A DNA stretch of 18,535 bases from CALKHT01 sp964511575 (lineage in GTDB: Bacteria; Planctomycetota; Phycisphaerae; Phycisphaerales; Phycisphaeraceae). Location of the stretch: assembly GCA_964511575.1 (NCBI GenBank), contig CAZEFM010000076.1, positions 1 to 18,535 of the forward strand, in the 5' to 3' direction. Position 1 is the first letter of the stretch; every line of letters starts with the position of its first letter. A program made the position numbers and the translations under genes. Below, in pieces: positions 1 through 7,582 of the stretch. The notes under the pieces are model-generated. The model was not told the origin of the DNA. It was given only the letters and a program-made list of their open reading frames with translations, and searched no databases.

Positions 1-11
1 ATACGTGACAT
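1..11 (-). CDS. Start of an unidentified gene leaving the left edge (partial)
   Basis: On the minus strand an ATG at 11-9 is preceded by GGGAGCAGGAC, a good ribosome binding site at normal spacing. Only three codons (Met-Ser-Arg) lie in the window, so the product cannot be named. It sits about 125 bp downstream of the GntR regulator stop on the same strand, so it may be a target or operon partner of that regulator. The call rests only on the ribosome binding site and the ATG. Confidence 0.35.
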
Positions 12-49
12 GTCCTGCTCCCTTTATCTGCAGGTTGCGAAATAACCCT

Positions 50-70
50 GTGCGCATGTGATATGCGCAC
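50..70. repeat. Short inverted repeat between GntR gene and the left-edge gene
   Basis: GTGCGCAT (50-57) and ATGCGCAC (63-70) form a perfect 8-bp inverted repeat with a 5-nt centre. It lies between the stop of the GntR gene and the start of the next minus-strand gene. It could be an operator or a small hairpin. No T-tract follows on either strand, so a standard intrinsic terminator is unlikely. Confidence 0.4.
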
Positions 71-135
71 GACACGAGCGAATCTGTGTCCCCAGCAATC
101 AACCCCGAAGATGTTCGGCCGTCAAAGCAATTGAA

Positions 136-894
136 TCATTCCGCCTCGTCCAGACGTCGGCGAAGCTCTGGTGACAACCCGGTCACCGGCGATTCATCAC
201 TGTCCCGTTCCACACGCAGTTCGTCGAAGTGCGACATGGCCTCGTTGCAGGCGCTGCGAATGTGATGCGCCATGGCCTGCGCAGCGCCCTGGGCGTCGCG
301 TGCCCGAAGCGCATCGAGAATCTGCTGGTGATGGTCGATGGCCTGGCTCGGCAAACGCAGCGACTCCTTGCCGCGACGCATGCGAAACGCATCGCCCACC
401 ACATGGGCCTCACGCACCATCCTGAGCACCCGGCGATTGTTGGCCGCCTCCAGCACCAACACGTGGAAACTCTTGTCAATCGTGAGAAACTCATGCAGCG
501 TGTCATGGTCGAGCGTGGCCTGGCCGCGCTCCCGCGTTCGATCGAGCACCTGGCGCATGGCTTCAAGCAATACCCCGAGCTGCGCCAGTTGCCGCGTGGT
601 GATCTGCTCCGCCGCCCAGCCGGCCGCACTCCCTTCGAGCGCTTCACGAGCCTGGTACAACTCGCGCAGATCCCCTCGGTCGATCTGCTTGACCATCGTG
701 CCGTAGCGTGGCACGTGCTCGAGCAGCCCTTCGTGCGACAATCGCCGAATCGCCTCGCGAACCGGCGTGCGGCTGACCCCCAGGGCCTTGGCGAGCGCCA
801 CCTCCGAGATGATCGTCCCATCGGACAACTCGCCACGCAGAATCTGCGTGTGAATCGCCTCGTAAGCCTTAACTGCCAGCGTGCTGTGACTCAT
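136..894 (-). CDS. GntR-family transcriptional regulator, FadR/FCD subfamily
   Basis: A 252-residue DNA-binding regulator. The N-terminal winged helix (about residues 5-70) carries the GntR recognition pattern LGVSRTPVREAIRRL and the wing GLLEHVPRYGTMV. The C-terminal helical FCD domain (about 78-225) keeps the likely metal or effector ligands D140, H144, H189 and H211. Family members usually sense a small organic acid or sugar acid and repress nearby catabolic or transport genes; the ligand here is unknown. The frame is open back to 963, but I chose the ATG at 894 because it has AAAGGGACGG upstream and lies downstream of the palindrome/-10 region at 922-929. It is divergent from the phosphoesterase at 1223 and reads toward the gene starting at 11. 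Autoregulation is inferred from the palindrome position. Confidence 0.92.
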   Translation of the reverse strand: MSHSTLAVKAYEAIHTQILRGELSDGTIISEVALAKALGVSRTPVREAIRRLSHEGLLEHVPRYGTMVKQIDRGDLRELYQAREALEGSAAGWAAEQITTRQLAQLGVLLEAMRQVLDRTRERGQATLDHDTLHEFLTIDKSFHVLVLEAANNRRVLRMVREAHVVGDAFRMRRGKESLRLPSQAIDHHQQILDALRARDAQGAAQAMAHHIRSACNEAMSHFDELRVERDSDESPVTGLSPELRRRLDEAE

Positions 895-921
895 CGACAA
901 CCGTCCCTTTCGAATACCCAA

Positions 922-929
922 TGTATACA
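922..929. promoter_or_regulatory. Candidate GntR operator TGTATACA overlapping the regulator promoter
   Basis: TGTATACA is a perfect 8-bp palindrome of the GT-N(2)-AC type bound by many FadR-subfamily GntR proteins (established for the family). It lies 28 bp upstream of the regulator's ATG, and on the minus strand TATACA (927-922) can serve as the -10 hexamer. Binding there would block the regulator's own promoter. No second copy was noticed by eye upstream of the divergent phosphoesterase. The rest of 895-1222 shows only the phosphoesterase promoter described separately. Confidence 0.5.
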
Positions 930-1185
930 GGCGGGATACGCGATGCAAGAGGAACTGGCCCATCCCGCCGAAATTTGTTCGAAGCGCCCGGTTTTCTCCG
1001 GACCATCGCCACGCCTAAACCCCATGCACAACGCGCTTTACAGCTCGCAAAGCACAATCGCCGCCGCAAGAACCAAAGCCTTCAAATTTCGCGTGGGCCG
1101 CGCGATTTGGTCGGACGATGTACCTTCGGGCCGGGTCGCAGCCGTCCGTGTATGCGGAGCGGTCAATCCGTTGTCGCGATGCCGG

Positions 1186-1191
1186 TACAAT
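1186..1191 (+). promoter_or_regulatory. Candidate -10 element (TACAAT) for the secreted phosphoesterase
   Basis: TACAAT matches the sigma70 -10 consensus at five of six bases and would start transcription near 1198, giving a leader of about 25 nt that includes the GGAAGG ribosome binding site at 1211-1216. No good -35 hexamer is visible at 16-18 bp spacing. Confidence 0.35.
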
Positions 1192-1222
1192 CCGGTCTCC
1201 CTGTTTCACTGGAAGGTTGGCG

Positions 1223-2512
1223 ATGTCTCATCGTATTTGTTTAGCGGTACTTGTGTTGATCACCGGGGCGGGCTTGCCTGCTGTGCTCGCGGACAACATC
1301 GTTCCCCTGGAAGCCTCGAGCGAGCCGGTCCATGTGCGCGTGCTCTTTGAGGAGCAGCCGCACCGGCAGGCCGTCGTCGCCTGGACCACCACCCGCAAGG
1401 GCGGTAAGCATCGCCTGCACATCGACACGCAACCGCGCGACGGCAAGGTCGACGCCTACGCCCGCACCATCGCCAGCAGCCACGATGCGCCCTTCACCCT
1501 CGGCGATGATGAACGCGGCATGGCGGCGTGGAGCCACAACGTCTTCCTGGACAACCTGAAGCCCGGCACCACGTACTACCTCGTCGTTGAATCGGATGGC
1601 GAGGTGTCGCCCGAGTATCACTTCATCACCGCACGCGAGGATGACCAGCCGATACGCTTACTCTTCGGCGGGGACTCGCGCACGCCACGGCCCAACCCCG
1701 CCGACCCCAACAACGATCGTCGCCGCATCATGGCGCGCATGGGTGCGCTGCTCGAACAATACCCCGACATCGTCGCTTTCGCGCACGGCGGGGACTACAC
1801 CAATCGCGCGGTGTGGTCGCAGCTTTATCACTGGCTCAACGACTACACGCAGATGACCACCACGAAGGACAACCGCCTGCTGCCCATCATCCCGACGCGC
1901 GGCAACCATGATCTGGATGTCGGCTTCGAGGAACTCTTCTGGTGGCCCAACCGTCCCAACGACTATTACTACACCACACACCTCAGCGGCAACATCGCGC
2001 TCATCACGCTCAACACCGAGATCAGTCGGCGCGGCGATCAACGCACCTGGCTCAGGCAACAACTCGAAAGCCTTCGCCCGGAAAATCGCTGGCTCGTGGT
2101 GCAGTATCACCGTCCCGCGTGGCCGAGCGTTCGAGCGTTTTCGAGCGGCGAAGGACAGCGACGCGCGTGGGTGCCGCTTTTCGAGGAATGGCACGTTGAT
2201 CTTGTCTGCGAGTCGCACGATCACGCAATGAAGCGCACCGTGCCGATCCGCAACGACGCCATCGACATGGAAAAGGGCATCATCTACATCGGCGATGGCG
2301 GGCTGGGCGTTCCGCAGCGCACGCCCGACCCGGACAGGTGGTACCTCAAGGAGCCGGGCCTGACGAGGGTGACGCATCACGTGCACCTGTTCACCTTCAC
2401 CGATGAACAAATGCATGTGCAGGCGTTCAATATCGAAGGTGAAACCGTCGACGACTTCACGCTCACACAGGACAAACGTGACCACCTGCTTGCGCCCGCC
2501 GGCGTGCAATGA
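1223..2512 (+). CDS. Secreted purple acid phosphatase-like metallophosphoesterase
   Basis: A 429-residue exported phosphoesterase. Residues 1-23 form a signal peptide ending VLA before Asp24. Residues about 35-135 resemble the fibronectin-like N-terminal domain of purple acid phosphatases, and 145-340 form the calcineurin-like catalytic domain. Metal-site motifs visible are GGDSR (D151), HGGDY (D191), GNHD (N228, H229), QYHRP (H296) and ESHDH (H332, H334). The fit is not classical: the first motif is GDSR rather than GDxG or GDxH, the usual tyrosine three residues after the second-motif Asp is not there (Tyr follows directly), and the last motif lacks its glycine. It probably hydrolyses phosphate esters in the periplasm; the substrate is unknown. 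The start at 1223 is set by GGAAGG six bases upstream and by the signal peptide. The DoxX-like gene follows after 31 bp. Confidence 0.9.
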   Translation: MSHRICLAVLVLITGAGLPAVLADNIVPLEASSEPVHVRVLFEEQPHRQAVVAWTTTRKGGKHRLHIDTQPRDGKVDAYARTIASSHDAPFTLGDDERGMAAWSHNVFLDNLKPGTTYYLVVESDGEVSPEYHFITAREDDQPIRLLFGGDSRTPRPNPADPNNDRRRIMARMGALLEQYPDIVAFAHGGDYTNRAVWSQLYHWLNDYTQMTTTKDNRLLPIIPTRGNHDLDVGFEELFWWPNRPNDYYYTTHLSGNIALITLNTEISRRGDQRTWLRQQLESLRPENRWLVVQYHRPAWPSVRAFSSGEGQRRAWVPLFEEWHVDLVCESHDHAMKRTVPIRNDAIDMEKGIIYIGDGGLGVPQRTPDPDRWYLKEPGLTRVTHHVHLFTFTDEQMHVQAFNIEGETVDDFTLTQDKRDHLLAPAGVQ

Positions 2513-2543
2513 TGTTGCCGCCGATTTGCCACGTTGACCACCC

Positions 2544-3440
2544 ATGACGATGACCACCGCTTCAACGATGCCTTCATCTGACGATGTGTCGTACCGCGGC
2601 ACGGTTGACGCCTCCGCAACGGTCGCTGCGAGCACATCGGTCGGCATCGCATCAGCCGCGGCGGCGCGTTGTGCATGGCTGTTGCGGCTTGCGGTGTTCA
2701 GCCACTGTGCCGCCATCTTCGCCAAGGTGTGGGCGACGGAGCAGACGCACTTCGGCAATCTGCTTTTCCTCGAATGGGCGCTGCCTTACGAACAGGCGGT
2801 GCTCATCGAGAAGATCACCGCATCGCTTTACTTCGTCGCGGGGGTGATCACGCTGATCCGTCCCGTGTGGCCGGTGCTGTCATTCATCGCAGCGTATGCC
2901 TTCATCGAAGCGTGGGCGGGTTACATCATGGGTGGTTCGCGGTTCAGCAGTTGGTCGCTTGCCACCCATGCGCTGCGCTATGCCGCACCGCTTGCGCTGC
3001 TCATGCTCACGGTTGCGCCCGCTGCCGCCCGGATCAATGCGGTGCGACACCTCGGCACGGCAATCATCCTCCGCATCGGCGTCGCCACCGTGTTCGCCTG
3101 GCACGGGCTGCAAGCGTTTTACAGCGATCCGCACTTCATCGACCTCATCCTCGGCAGCGCCAACAACCTCATCGCCGTGGAGCTGACCGAAACGTTCGCC
3201 AGCCGGATGCTGGTGGTCATCGGCATCGTCGACCTGATCGTCGCGTTCATCATCCTGTGCCGTCCCGTTCGGCCGATCCTTCTGTGGGCGGCCGCGTGGG
3301 GGGCGCTCACCGCGGTGTCGCGCATCACCACGCTGGGTCTGGGCGCCTACACCGAGATCTTCCTGCGCACCGCGCACGCCCTCGCCCCGCTCGCCCTGCT
3401 CTACCTCACCACCCGCCGCCCACGCCCCACCGCCACGTAG
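2544..3440 (+). CDS. DoxX-like integral membrane protein with internal duplication
   Basis: A 298-residue membrane protein with a hydrophilic N-terminus of about 45 residues and roughly eight hydrophobic segments. The two halves (about 48-160 and 165-295) follow one plan: a first helix after LR, an F-rich loop, a helix ending in IRPVWPVL or CRPVRPIL, an alanine-rich helix, and a last helix HALRYAAPLALLML or AHALAPLALLYL. This suggests a fusion of two DoxX-type four-helix units. DoxX-family proteins are small membrane proteins linked to redox or quinone functions, but most have no known biochemistry. No clear ribosome binding site precedes the ATG at 2544; ATGs at 2550 and 2568 are alternatives. 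It lies 31 bp after the phosphoesterase and is probably co-transcribed. Identity as a membrane protein is secure; the DoxX assignment is moderate. Confidence 0.82.
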   Translation: MTMTTASTMPSSDDVSYRGTVDASATVAASTSVGIASAAAARCAWLLRLAVFSHCAAIFAKVWATEQTHFGNLLFLEWALPYEQAVLIEKITASLYFVAGVITLIRPVWPVLSFIAAYAFIEAWAGYIMGGSRFSSWSLATHALRYAAPLALLMLTVAPAAARINAVRHLGTAIILRIGVATVFAWHGLQAFYSDPHFIDLILGSANNLIAVELTETFASRMLVVIGIVDLIVAFIILCRPVRPILLWAAAWGALTAVSRITTLGLGAYTEIFLRTAHALAPLALLYLTTRRPRPTAT

Positions 3441-3459
3441 CGCCCGTTTTGGCGTGGCG
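3431..3459 (+). terminator. Weak hairpin across the stop of the DoxX-like gene
   Basis: CGCCACG (3431-3437) and CGTGGCG (3453-3459) pair perfectly around a 15-nt loop that contains the TAG stop. A T-tract does not follow, so this is at best a weak terminator. The remaining intergenic DNA to 3586 is a C-rich stretch. Confidence 0.2.
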
Positions 3460-3514
3460 CTTCAGCAAACCCGTCCCCCCCCAACGCAAAACACACCCAC
3501 CTCCTTGCCCACCC

Positions 3515-3543
3515 TTGCACCCATTTCCCACCACCGCTACTCT
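3515..3543 (+). promoter_or_regulatory. Possible promoter for the large lipoprotein gene
   Basis: TTGCAC (3515-3520) and TACTCT (3538-3543) are separated by 17 bp. Each is only a partial match to sigma70 hexamers. The position, about 44 bp before the ATG at 3587, is suitable. Confidence 0.22.
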
Positions 3544-3586
3544 CAACGAATCGACTGACACCGGGTCATTCAGACAGGAGCTCGCC

Positions 3587-5598
3587 ATGCCATACTCGAC
3601 GCGATTCGCCGCCATCGCTCTCGCTATCGCCGTATCCACGCTCTTGGCTTGCGGCGGTGGTGACGATGCCTCCTCCGGTTCCTCATCCAGCACGTCCGCC
3701 CCCGCCCCCACCAAGCCCGTCAGCGATGTCGATCAGCTTACCGGCACGTGGTTCCGCAAGGGCGACTACACCAAGGACATGCTCGTCGGCGTCGAGTTCG
3801 CGCCCGATGGCAAAACCATCTCCTTCCTCGTCGCCACCGGCGTCACCGTGCACGAAGCCACGCTGCAGTACGCCTTCCTCGATAACGGCCGCATCCGCGT
3901 CACCCACCCCCAGTTCCCCACCGAGTCGCAGGTCGCCGTCCTCAAGGTCGCCGGCAACACGCTCAGCCTCGAACCGGAAACCCACAGCGACGCGATCGGC
4001 ATGATCGCCGCGACGTTCGATCGTCTCACCGGCAAGTCGATCCCCGACCGCCTCAAGGAACGCGTCACCGAGATCCAGGAAGAGCGCGAAGCGATGCGCA
4101 AGCGGATCGCCACGTATCTCGAGCAGCCGCATCTGGTGCTTGTACCCGCCAACAGCAACGATGCCCGCATCGCCATCGAACGCACCAACAACGGCCACAT
4201 CGCCTATCAGCGCGTCGGCCAGTTTGTCATCGAACGGCAGGCGCGCCTCGGCCTGACCACCGCAGGCAACGGCGCACCAACCGCGATACTGCAACTCGGC
4301 ACGGTCACCGGCCCGCCCGGAGCGCCCGGCAACGTGCCCAGCGAAAACATCCAGTTCGACGTTGAGCAACCCACCCCCAACACGGTCGTGCTCAGCTCGA
4401 GCAACGCCTCGGCCGGCCTGCGTGACGACGCCGCCATGTTCGCCGCCATCAAGCGCGACTACGACGCCATCGTCCAGGCGCGACGTGAAAAGATCGATCG
4501 ATTCCACGAGCAGATCGGCCACTTCGTCCTGCTCGAAGCGCCGCCCATCAACGCCAACGCCTACGCCGAACGCGTCGGCCTTCTTCGCGTCGACGGCACC
4601 GACAACTACCGCGTCGCCATCACCAACGCCTACTCGGTGCTCATGCCCGCCAACTTCAACGCCATCGCCAACGTGCACACCCCCAACGACGCCCCGCAAT
4701 TGCAAACGCCCACCCACGTCATCGTTCCCGACACCGAGCCGGGCACGTTCATCGTCTCCACCCGCTCCGGTGGCCGACGCTTCACCACCATCGAGCGTCT
4801 CACCAAGGCGGAGTACGATGCCCGCCTCGCCCAACACACCGACCTCGTTAAGCAGATGCAGACCAAGCCGCTCCAACTCGTCGGCACGTTCCTCCAATCC
4901 GAACGCGGCTACGTTCGACCTCTGCGGTTCGAGCTCACCAGCGCCGATGGCAAAACCCTCGCCGGCAAGTACCACTCCGATGCCGCGCTCATCAGCGCGG
5001 AAGTCAACGGCGACATCCAGGAAGCCGCCCTCGGCCTCGTCTTCCGCGTTAACACGCCCAAGATTTCCTCCCTCAATGTCCCCGGCGGCAAGTTCGATGA
5101 GGACGGCACGTTCACGCTCCACCTGCAACTGCAGGACGGCGTGCCCGTCGTCACCGGACGCGTCAGCCCCGGCGACCGCAAAAACGTGATCAACCTCACC
5201 CCGCCCTCCTCCCACGCCATCGCCGAACTGCGACAGATGTTCGCCGACCATCTCAAGGCCGGCGGCAAGTTCGCCTGGGACCGCACCGGCGGCACCGGCA
5301 CGAACGATGAAGTCCACGGCATCACCCTCGCCCCCGACGCCGACAACACCGTCAAGGGAACCGTCACGTTCCGACGCGGCCAGACCGCTCCCGTCGCGGG
5401 ACAACTCTCCGAAGACAACAGCCTGCTCATCCTCGATCTCGTCGTCGGTCCTAACCCCGAAGCCACCTCGCAGATTGCCGTCGGCCCCATGCGCCTCTAC
5501 ATCATCCCCTTCAACAACACCATCCAACTCAGCGGCCACTCCCAGTGGCAGAACCAGACCCGCACCCGCTACATCAGCTCGCCCCCGCGGCACCCTGA
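3587..5598 (+). CDS. Large predicted lipoprotein of unknown function; no in-frame stop at its apparent end
   Basis: The ATG at 3587 follows AGGAG (3576-3580) by six bases. Residues 1-22 form a lipoprotein signal with the lipobox LLAC at Cys22, then a glycine/serine/proline-rich linker to about residue 48. The rest, about 615 residues to RTRYIS near 5580, is hydrophilic and beta-rich with no family I recognise. It contains LTGTWFRKGDY near the start and a related LVGTFLQSERGY module later, with GKT(L/I)-type beta turns, which suggests repeated lipocalin-like beta units. The odd feature is the end: the frame carries no stop until 6799, deep across the opposite-strand DUF6607 gene. The first stop in a neighbouring frame is TGA 5596-5598, reached if one base were added near the C-run at 5582-5586. 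I end the call there; the tail beyond is not protein-like. It lies downstream of the DoxX-like gene after 146 bp, with its own candidate promoter. Confidence 0.7.
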
Positions 5599-5604
5599 CC
5601 CCCT

Positions 5605-5695
5605 GGGGCACGCCCCTTTGGGCGTTATGGGTTCAGCTAACCAGGGCCCACCCCAAACGCCCCCGGTTCGGCGGGGGGTCGCCCCCCGCGACCCC
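5605..5695. terminator. Cluster of GC-rich hairpins at a convergent gene junction
   Basis: Several perfect inverted repeats are packed here: GGGGC/GCCCC (5605-5616), CGCCC/GGGCG (5611-5624), GGGCGTT (5620-5626) with AACGCCC (5656-5662), GCGGGGGG/CCCCCCGC with a 3-nt loop (5671-5689), and the alternative GGGGTCGC/GCGACCCC with a 5-nt loop (5675-5695). The cluster lies between the ends of the lipoprotein gene (+) and the DUF6607 gene (-), so a bidirectional terminator or mRNA 3'-end barrier fits. No T-tracts are present, so it is not a classical intrinsic terminator; a dispersed REP-like element is the alternative. Confidence 0.5.
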
Positions 5696-5711
5696 GCGCC
5701 GATTCCCTCCA

Positions 5712-6665
5712 TCACCCCTTCACACGAAACGATTCGATCACCCCCGCGATCCGCGCCTGCGCCACCGCAGAGTCATAAGCCTCCGCATCTGACAACTCCT
5801 GCCCCAGCCGACCCAGCGCGCGATGCAACGGCTGGCCTTCCACTTCCTCAGCAAGCACCACCGGCTCGCCCGAAGTGTAGTAACGCGACCACACCGTGCG
5901 CACATCCTCCCAGTACCGGCCGTGCTCCTCCCACCACTGCCGTGCCAACGCGCCTTCCTCCGCATCACAACGCGCGTACACGTTCAACCCCGTCTCACGC
6001 GCCAACACCTGCGACGTTGTGCCCGATACATCGAGCACCAGTTTGTAGTTGTCCTGCTCATGCACCCAGCCGGTCGGCATCAGCGTGTGACGGTTCCGCG
6101 CCACCAGCACGTCGTAATCATCACGCTCCGTGTACTCCCGACGCGGCAGCGGCCGGTTCGTCCACTGCGACTCCCAGCACACCAGCCCGTGTTCATGCCG
6201 CCAGCGACCGATCGATTCGTACCGCGGGCTGTCATCCACCTGGTACACCTTCTGCGTCCACGTCCCCGCCACTTCCGCTTTCGAAAGCTCGCGCGGCGTC
6301 CAGCGGTTGTGACCCTGATACTCCAGCAGCGTCGCGTTCTCATACACCCACTCCTGCCGCCAATGCTTCACCACGCGCTCGCCCAGCACCAACAGATGCT
6401 GCAACACGATGCGGCGGGGCGAATCTTCCACCACCTCCACCCATTCCACCGCGTTCGAACGGTGCGGCTTGTGCAGTTCATATCCCGGCGCAATCGCGAC
6501 CGTCTCATCAAACTGAAACCGCACGTGGAAGCACCCCGCCATCGCGAGGATCGCCTGCCGATCCTTTTCGAACGTCGATGCCGTTTCCGTCACCTGTGCC
6601 GAAGTCGTCGAACCCCACAACGTCAACATCAGCGCCGCCAGTACCAATCCCAATTGCAATCGCAT
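5712..6665 (-). CDS. Secreted DUF6607-family protein
   Basis: A 317-residue exported protein. Residues 1-23 are a signal peptide (cleavage after TTSA, before Gln). The mature part carries the blocks I associate with the DUF6607 family: AGCFHVRFQFDET, EWVEVVED, LQHLLVLGERVVKHWRQEW, TWTQKVYQVDDSPRYES, PLPRREYTERDDYDVL, RNRHT and GWVHEQDNYK, followed by a WW-rich C-terminal part. The family has no known biochemical function. AAGGA lies just upstream of the ATG. It is the last gene of a minus-strand operon, 21 bp after the pseudopilin-like gene. The whole gene is covered on the other strand by the open frame running out of the lipoprotein gene; the DUF6607 motifs and signal peptide show that this strand is the coding one. 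The family name is from memory. Confidence 0.88.
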   Translation of the reverse strand: MRLQLGLVLAALMLTLWGSTTSAQVTETASTFEKDRQAILAMAGCFHVRFQFDETVAIAPGYELHKPHRSNAVEWVEVVEDSPRRIVLQHLLVLGERVVKHWRQEWVYENATLLEYQGHNRWTPRELSKAEVAGTWTQKVYQVDDSPRYESIGRWRHEHGLVCWESQWTNRPLPRREYTERDDYDVLVARNRHTLMPTGWVHEQDNYKLVLDVSGTTSQVLARETGLNVYARCDAEEGALARQWWEEHGRYWEDVRTVWSRYYTSGEPVVLAEEVEGQPLHRALGRLGQELSDAEAYDSAVAQARIAGVIESFRVKG

Positions 6666-6686
6666 CGTTCCTTGTCCTTTCTCGAT

Positions 6687-7532
6687 TCAGTGAAGATCCC
6701 AATTCACATCGTCCGCGATGTTCGACCACAGGCGCATGTCATCCAGTTCCTGCGGCGACATCGCCTGAACGTGACCATCAAAAAAACCTGTTGTGGTGAG
6801 GTTGAGTTGTCGGCCGCGCGGTACGCCGATGATCGAGCCCGACGTCACCTCGATCCCGCCATCCCGGGCGCGCCAGTGTTCGCCCACGGCATGCGGCGCG
6901 GTCGCCCAGTGATAGCCGGTCTGTTCAGCCGTGGACAACATGCCGTGAAGCTGTGACTCAGCGAAAACGATCAACTGTGACGGCCGACGCACCTCGATGC
7001 TGTTGAACACGATGCCCCCACCGACGCGCGGATGCGCCGTCACGCCATCGTGGTCAAACCCGCGATACACCGGCCCGTCGTAACCGCCCACATACACCGC
7101 GTTGAGGCCGAACGCCGGCATCACGCTCAGCTCATACGCCCACAGGAACATCGCATCCTCCGATGCGTTACGCGGCAGACGCGGCATCTCGATGTGGTGA
7201 TACAGCAGCGACCAGATGTTCGGCAGGTAGGGCGACAACCGCCACGGGTAACGGTTCGCCACCGGCGCGCCGTAGGTCTGCCCGTTGACCTGCACGACCT
7301 GCGGCTCGCCCTTCACCGATGCCGGCGCGTAGCCATACAGCACCGCGCCGTTGTGATCGAACTGATACAGGTCGTAACCGGTCAGCAGTTGTCGACTGTG
7401 GCTCATGGTCTGCGACAGTTGCGCCGTCTGACGCGCCTGTCGCAGGGCCGGAAGCAGCAACGCCATCAACAGCGCCACCACCGCCATGACAACCAGCAAC
7501 TCGATCAATGTGAATCCGCGGGTGATGCGCAT
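6687..7532 (-). CDS. Prepilin-type N-terminal cleavage/methylation domain protein (pseudopilin-like)
   Basis: A 281-residue protein starting MRITRGFTLIELLVVMAVVA, the type IV prepilin signature. Cleavage is expected between Gly6 and Phe7, with the conserved Glu at residue 11 and a hydrophobic helix to about residue 28. The long globular part (30-275) is rich in Tyr and Gly and ends with FFDGHVQAMSPQEL, resembling the FxDGHV block at the C-terminus of the large planctomycete pseudopilin-like families. Such proteins are processed by a prepilin peptidase and may assemble in type II secretion or pilus-like machines, but planctomycetes have many copies of unknown role. GAAAGGGATGAG precedes the ATG. 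It lies 50 bp after the PEP-CTERM gene and 21 bp before the DUF6607 gene, so co-expression is likely. Confidence 0.9.
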   Translation of the reverse strand: MRITRGFTLIELLVVMAVVALLMALLLPALRQARQTAQLSQTMSHSRQLLTGYDLYQFDHNGAVLYGYAPASVKGEPQVVQVNGQTYGAPVANRYPWRLSPYLPNIWSLLYHHIEMPRLPRNASEDAMFLWAYELSVMPAFGLNAVYVGGYDGPVYRGFDHDGVTAHPRVGGGIVFNSIEVRRPSQLIVFAESQLHGMLSTAEQTGYHWATAPHAVGEHWRARDGGIEVTSGSIIGVPRGRQLNLTTTGFFDGHVQAMSPQELDDMRLWSNIADDVNWDLH

Positions 7533-7582
7533 GGCTCATCCCTTTCACACGGGGTAGCTGCAAGCGATCTCAAATCACCGGC

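Noticed and set aside
229..1350. A 373-codon plus-strand open frame over the GntR gene and its upstream region
   Set aside because: It is antisense to clear GntR winged-helix and FCD motifs, and its composition is His/Arg/Leu-rich as expected for a shadow frame.
3683..5611. A 642-codon open frame on the minus strand opposite the lipoprotein gene
   Set aside because: It is extremely Gly/Val/Asp/Ala-rich, has no domain, signal or ribosome binding site, and mirrors the third-position GC bias of the plus-strand gene, which has a lipobox and good start.
5823..6956. A 377-codon plus-strand open frame over DUF6607 and the pseudopilin gene end
   Set aside because: It is His/Arg/Pro-rich and antisense to conserved DUF6607 blocks, with no start signal.
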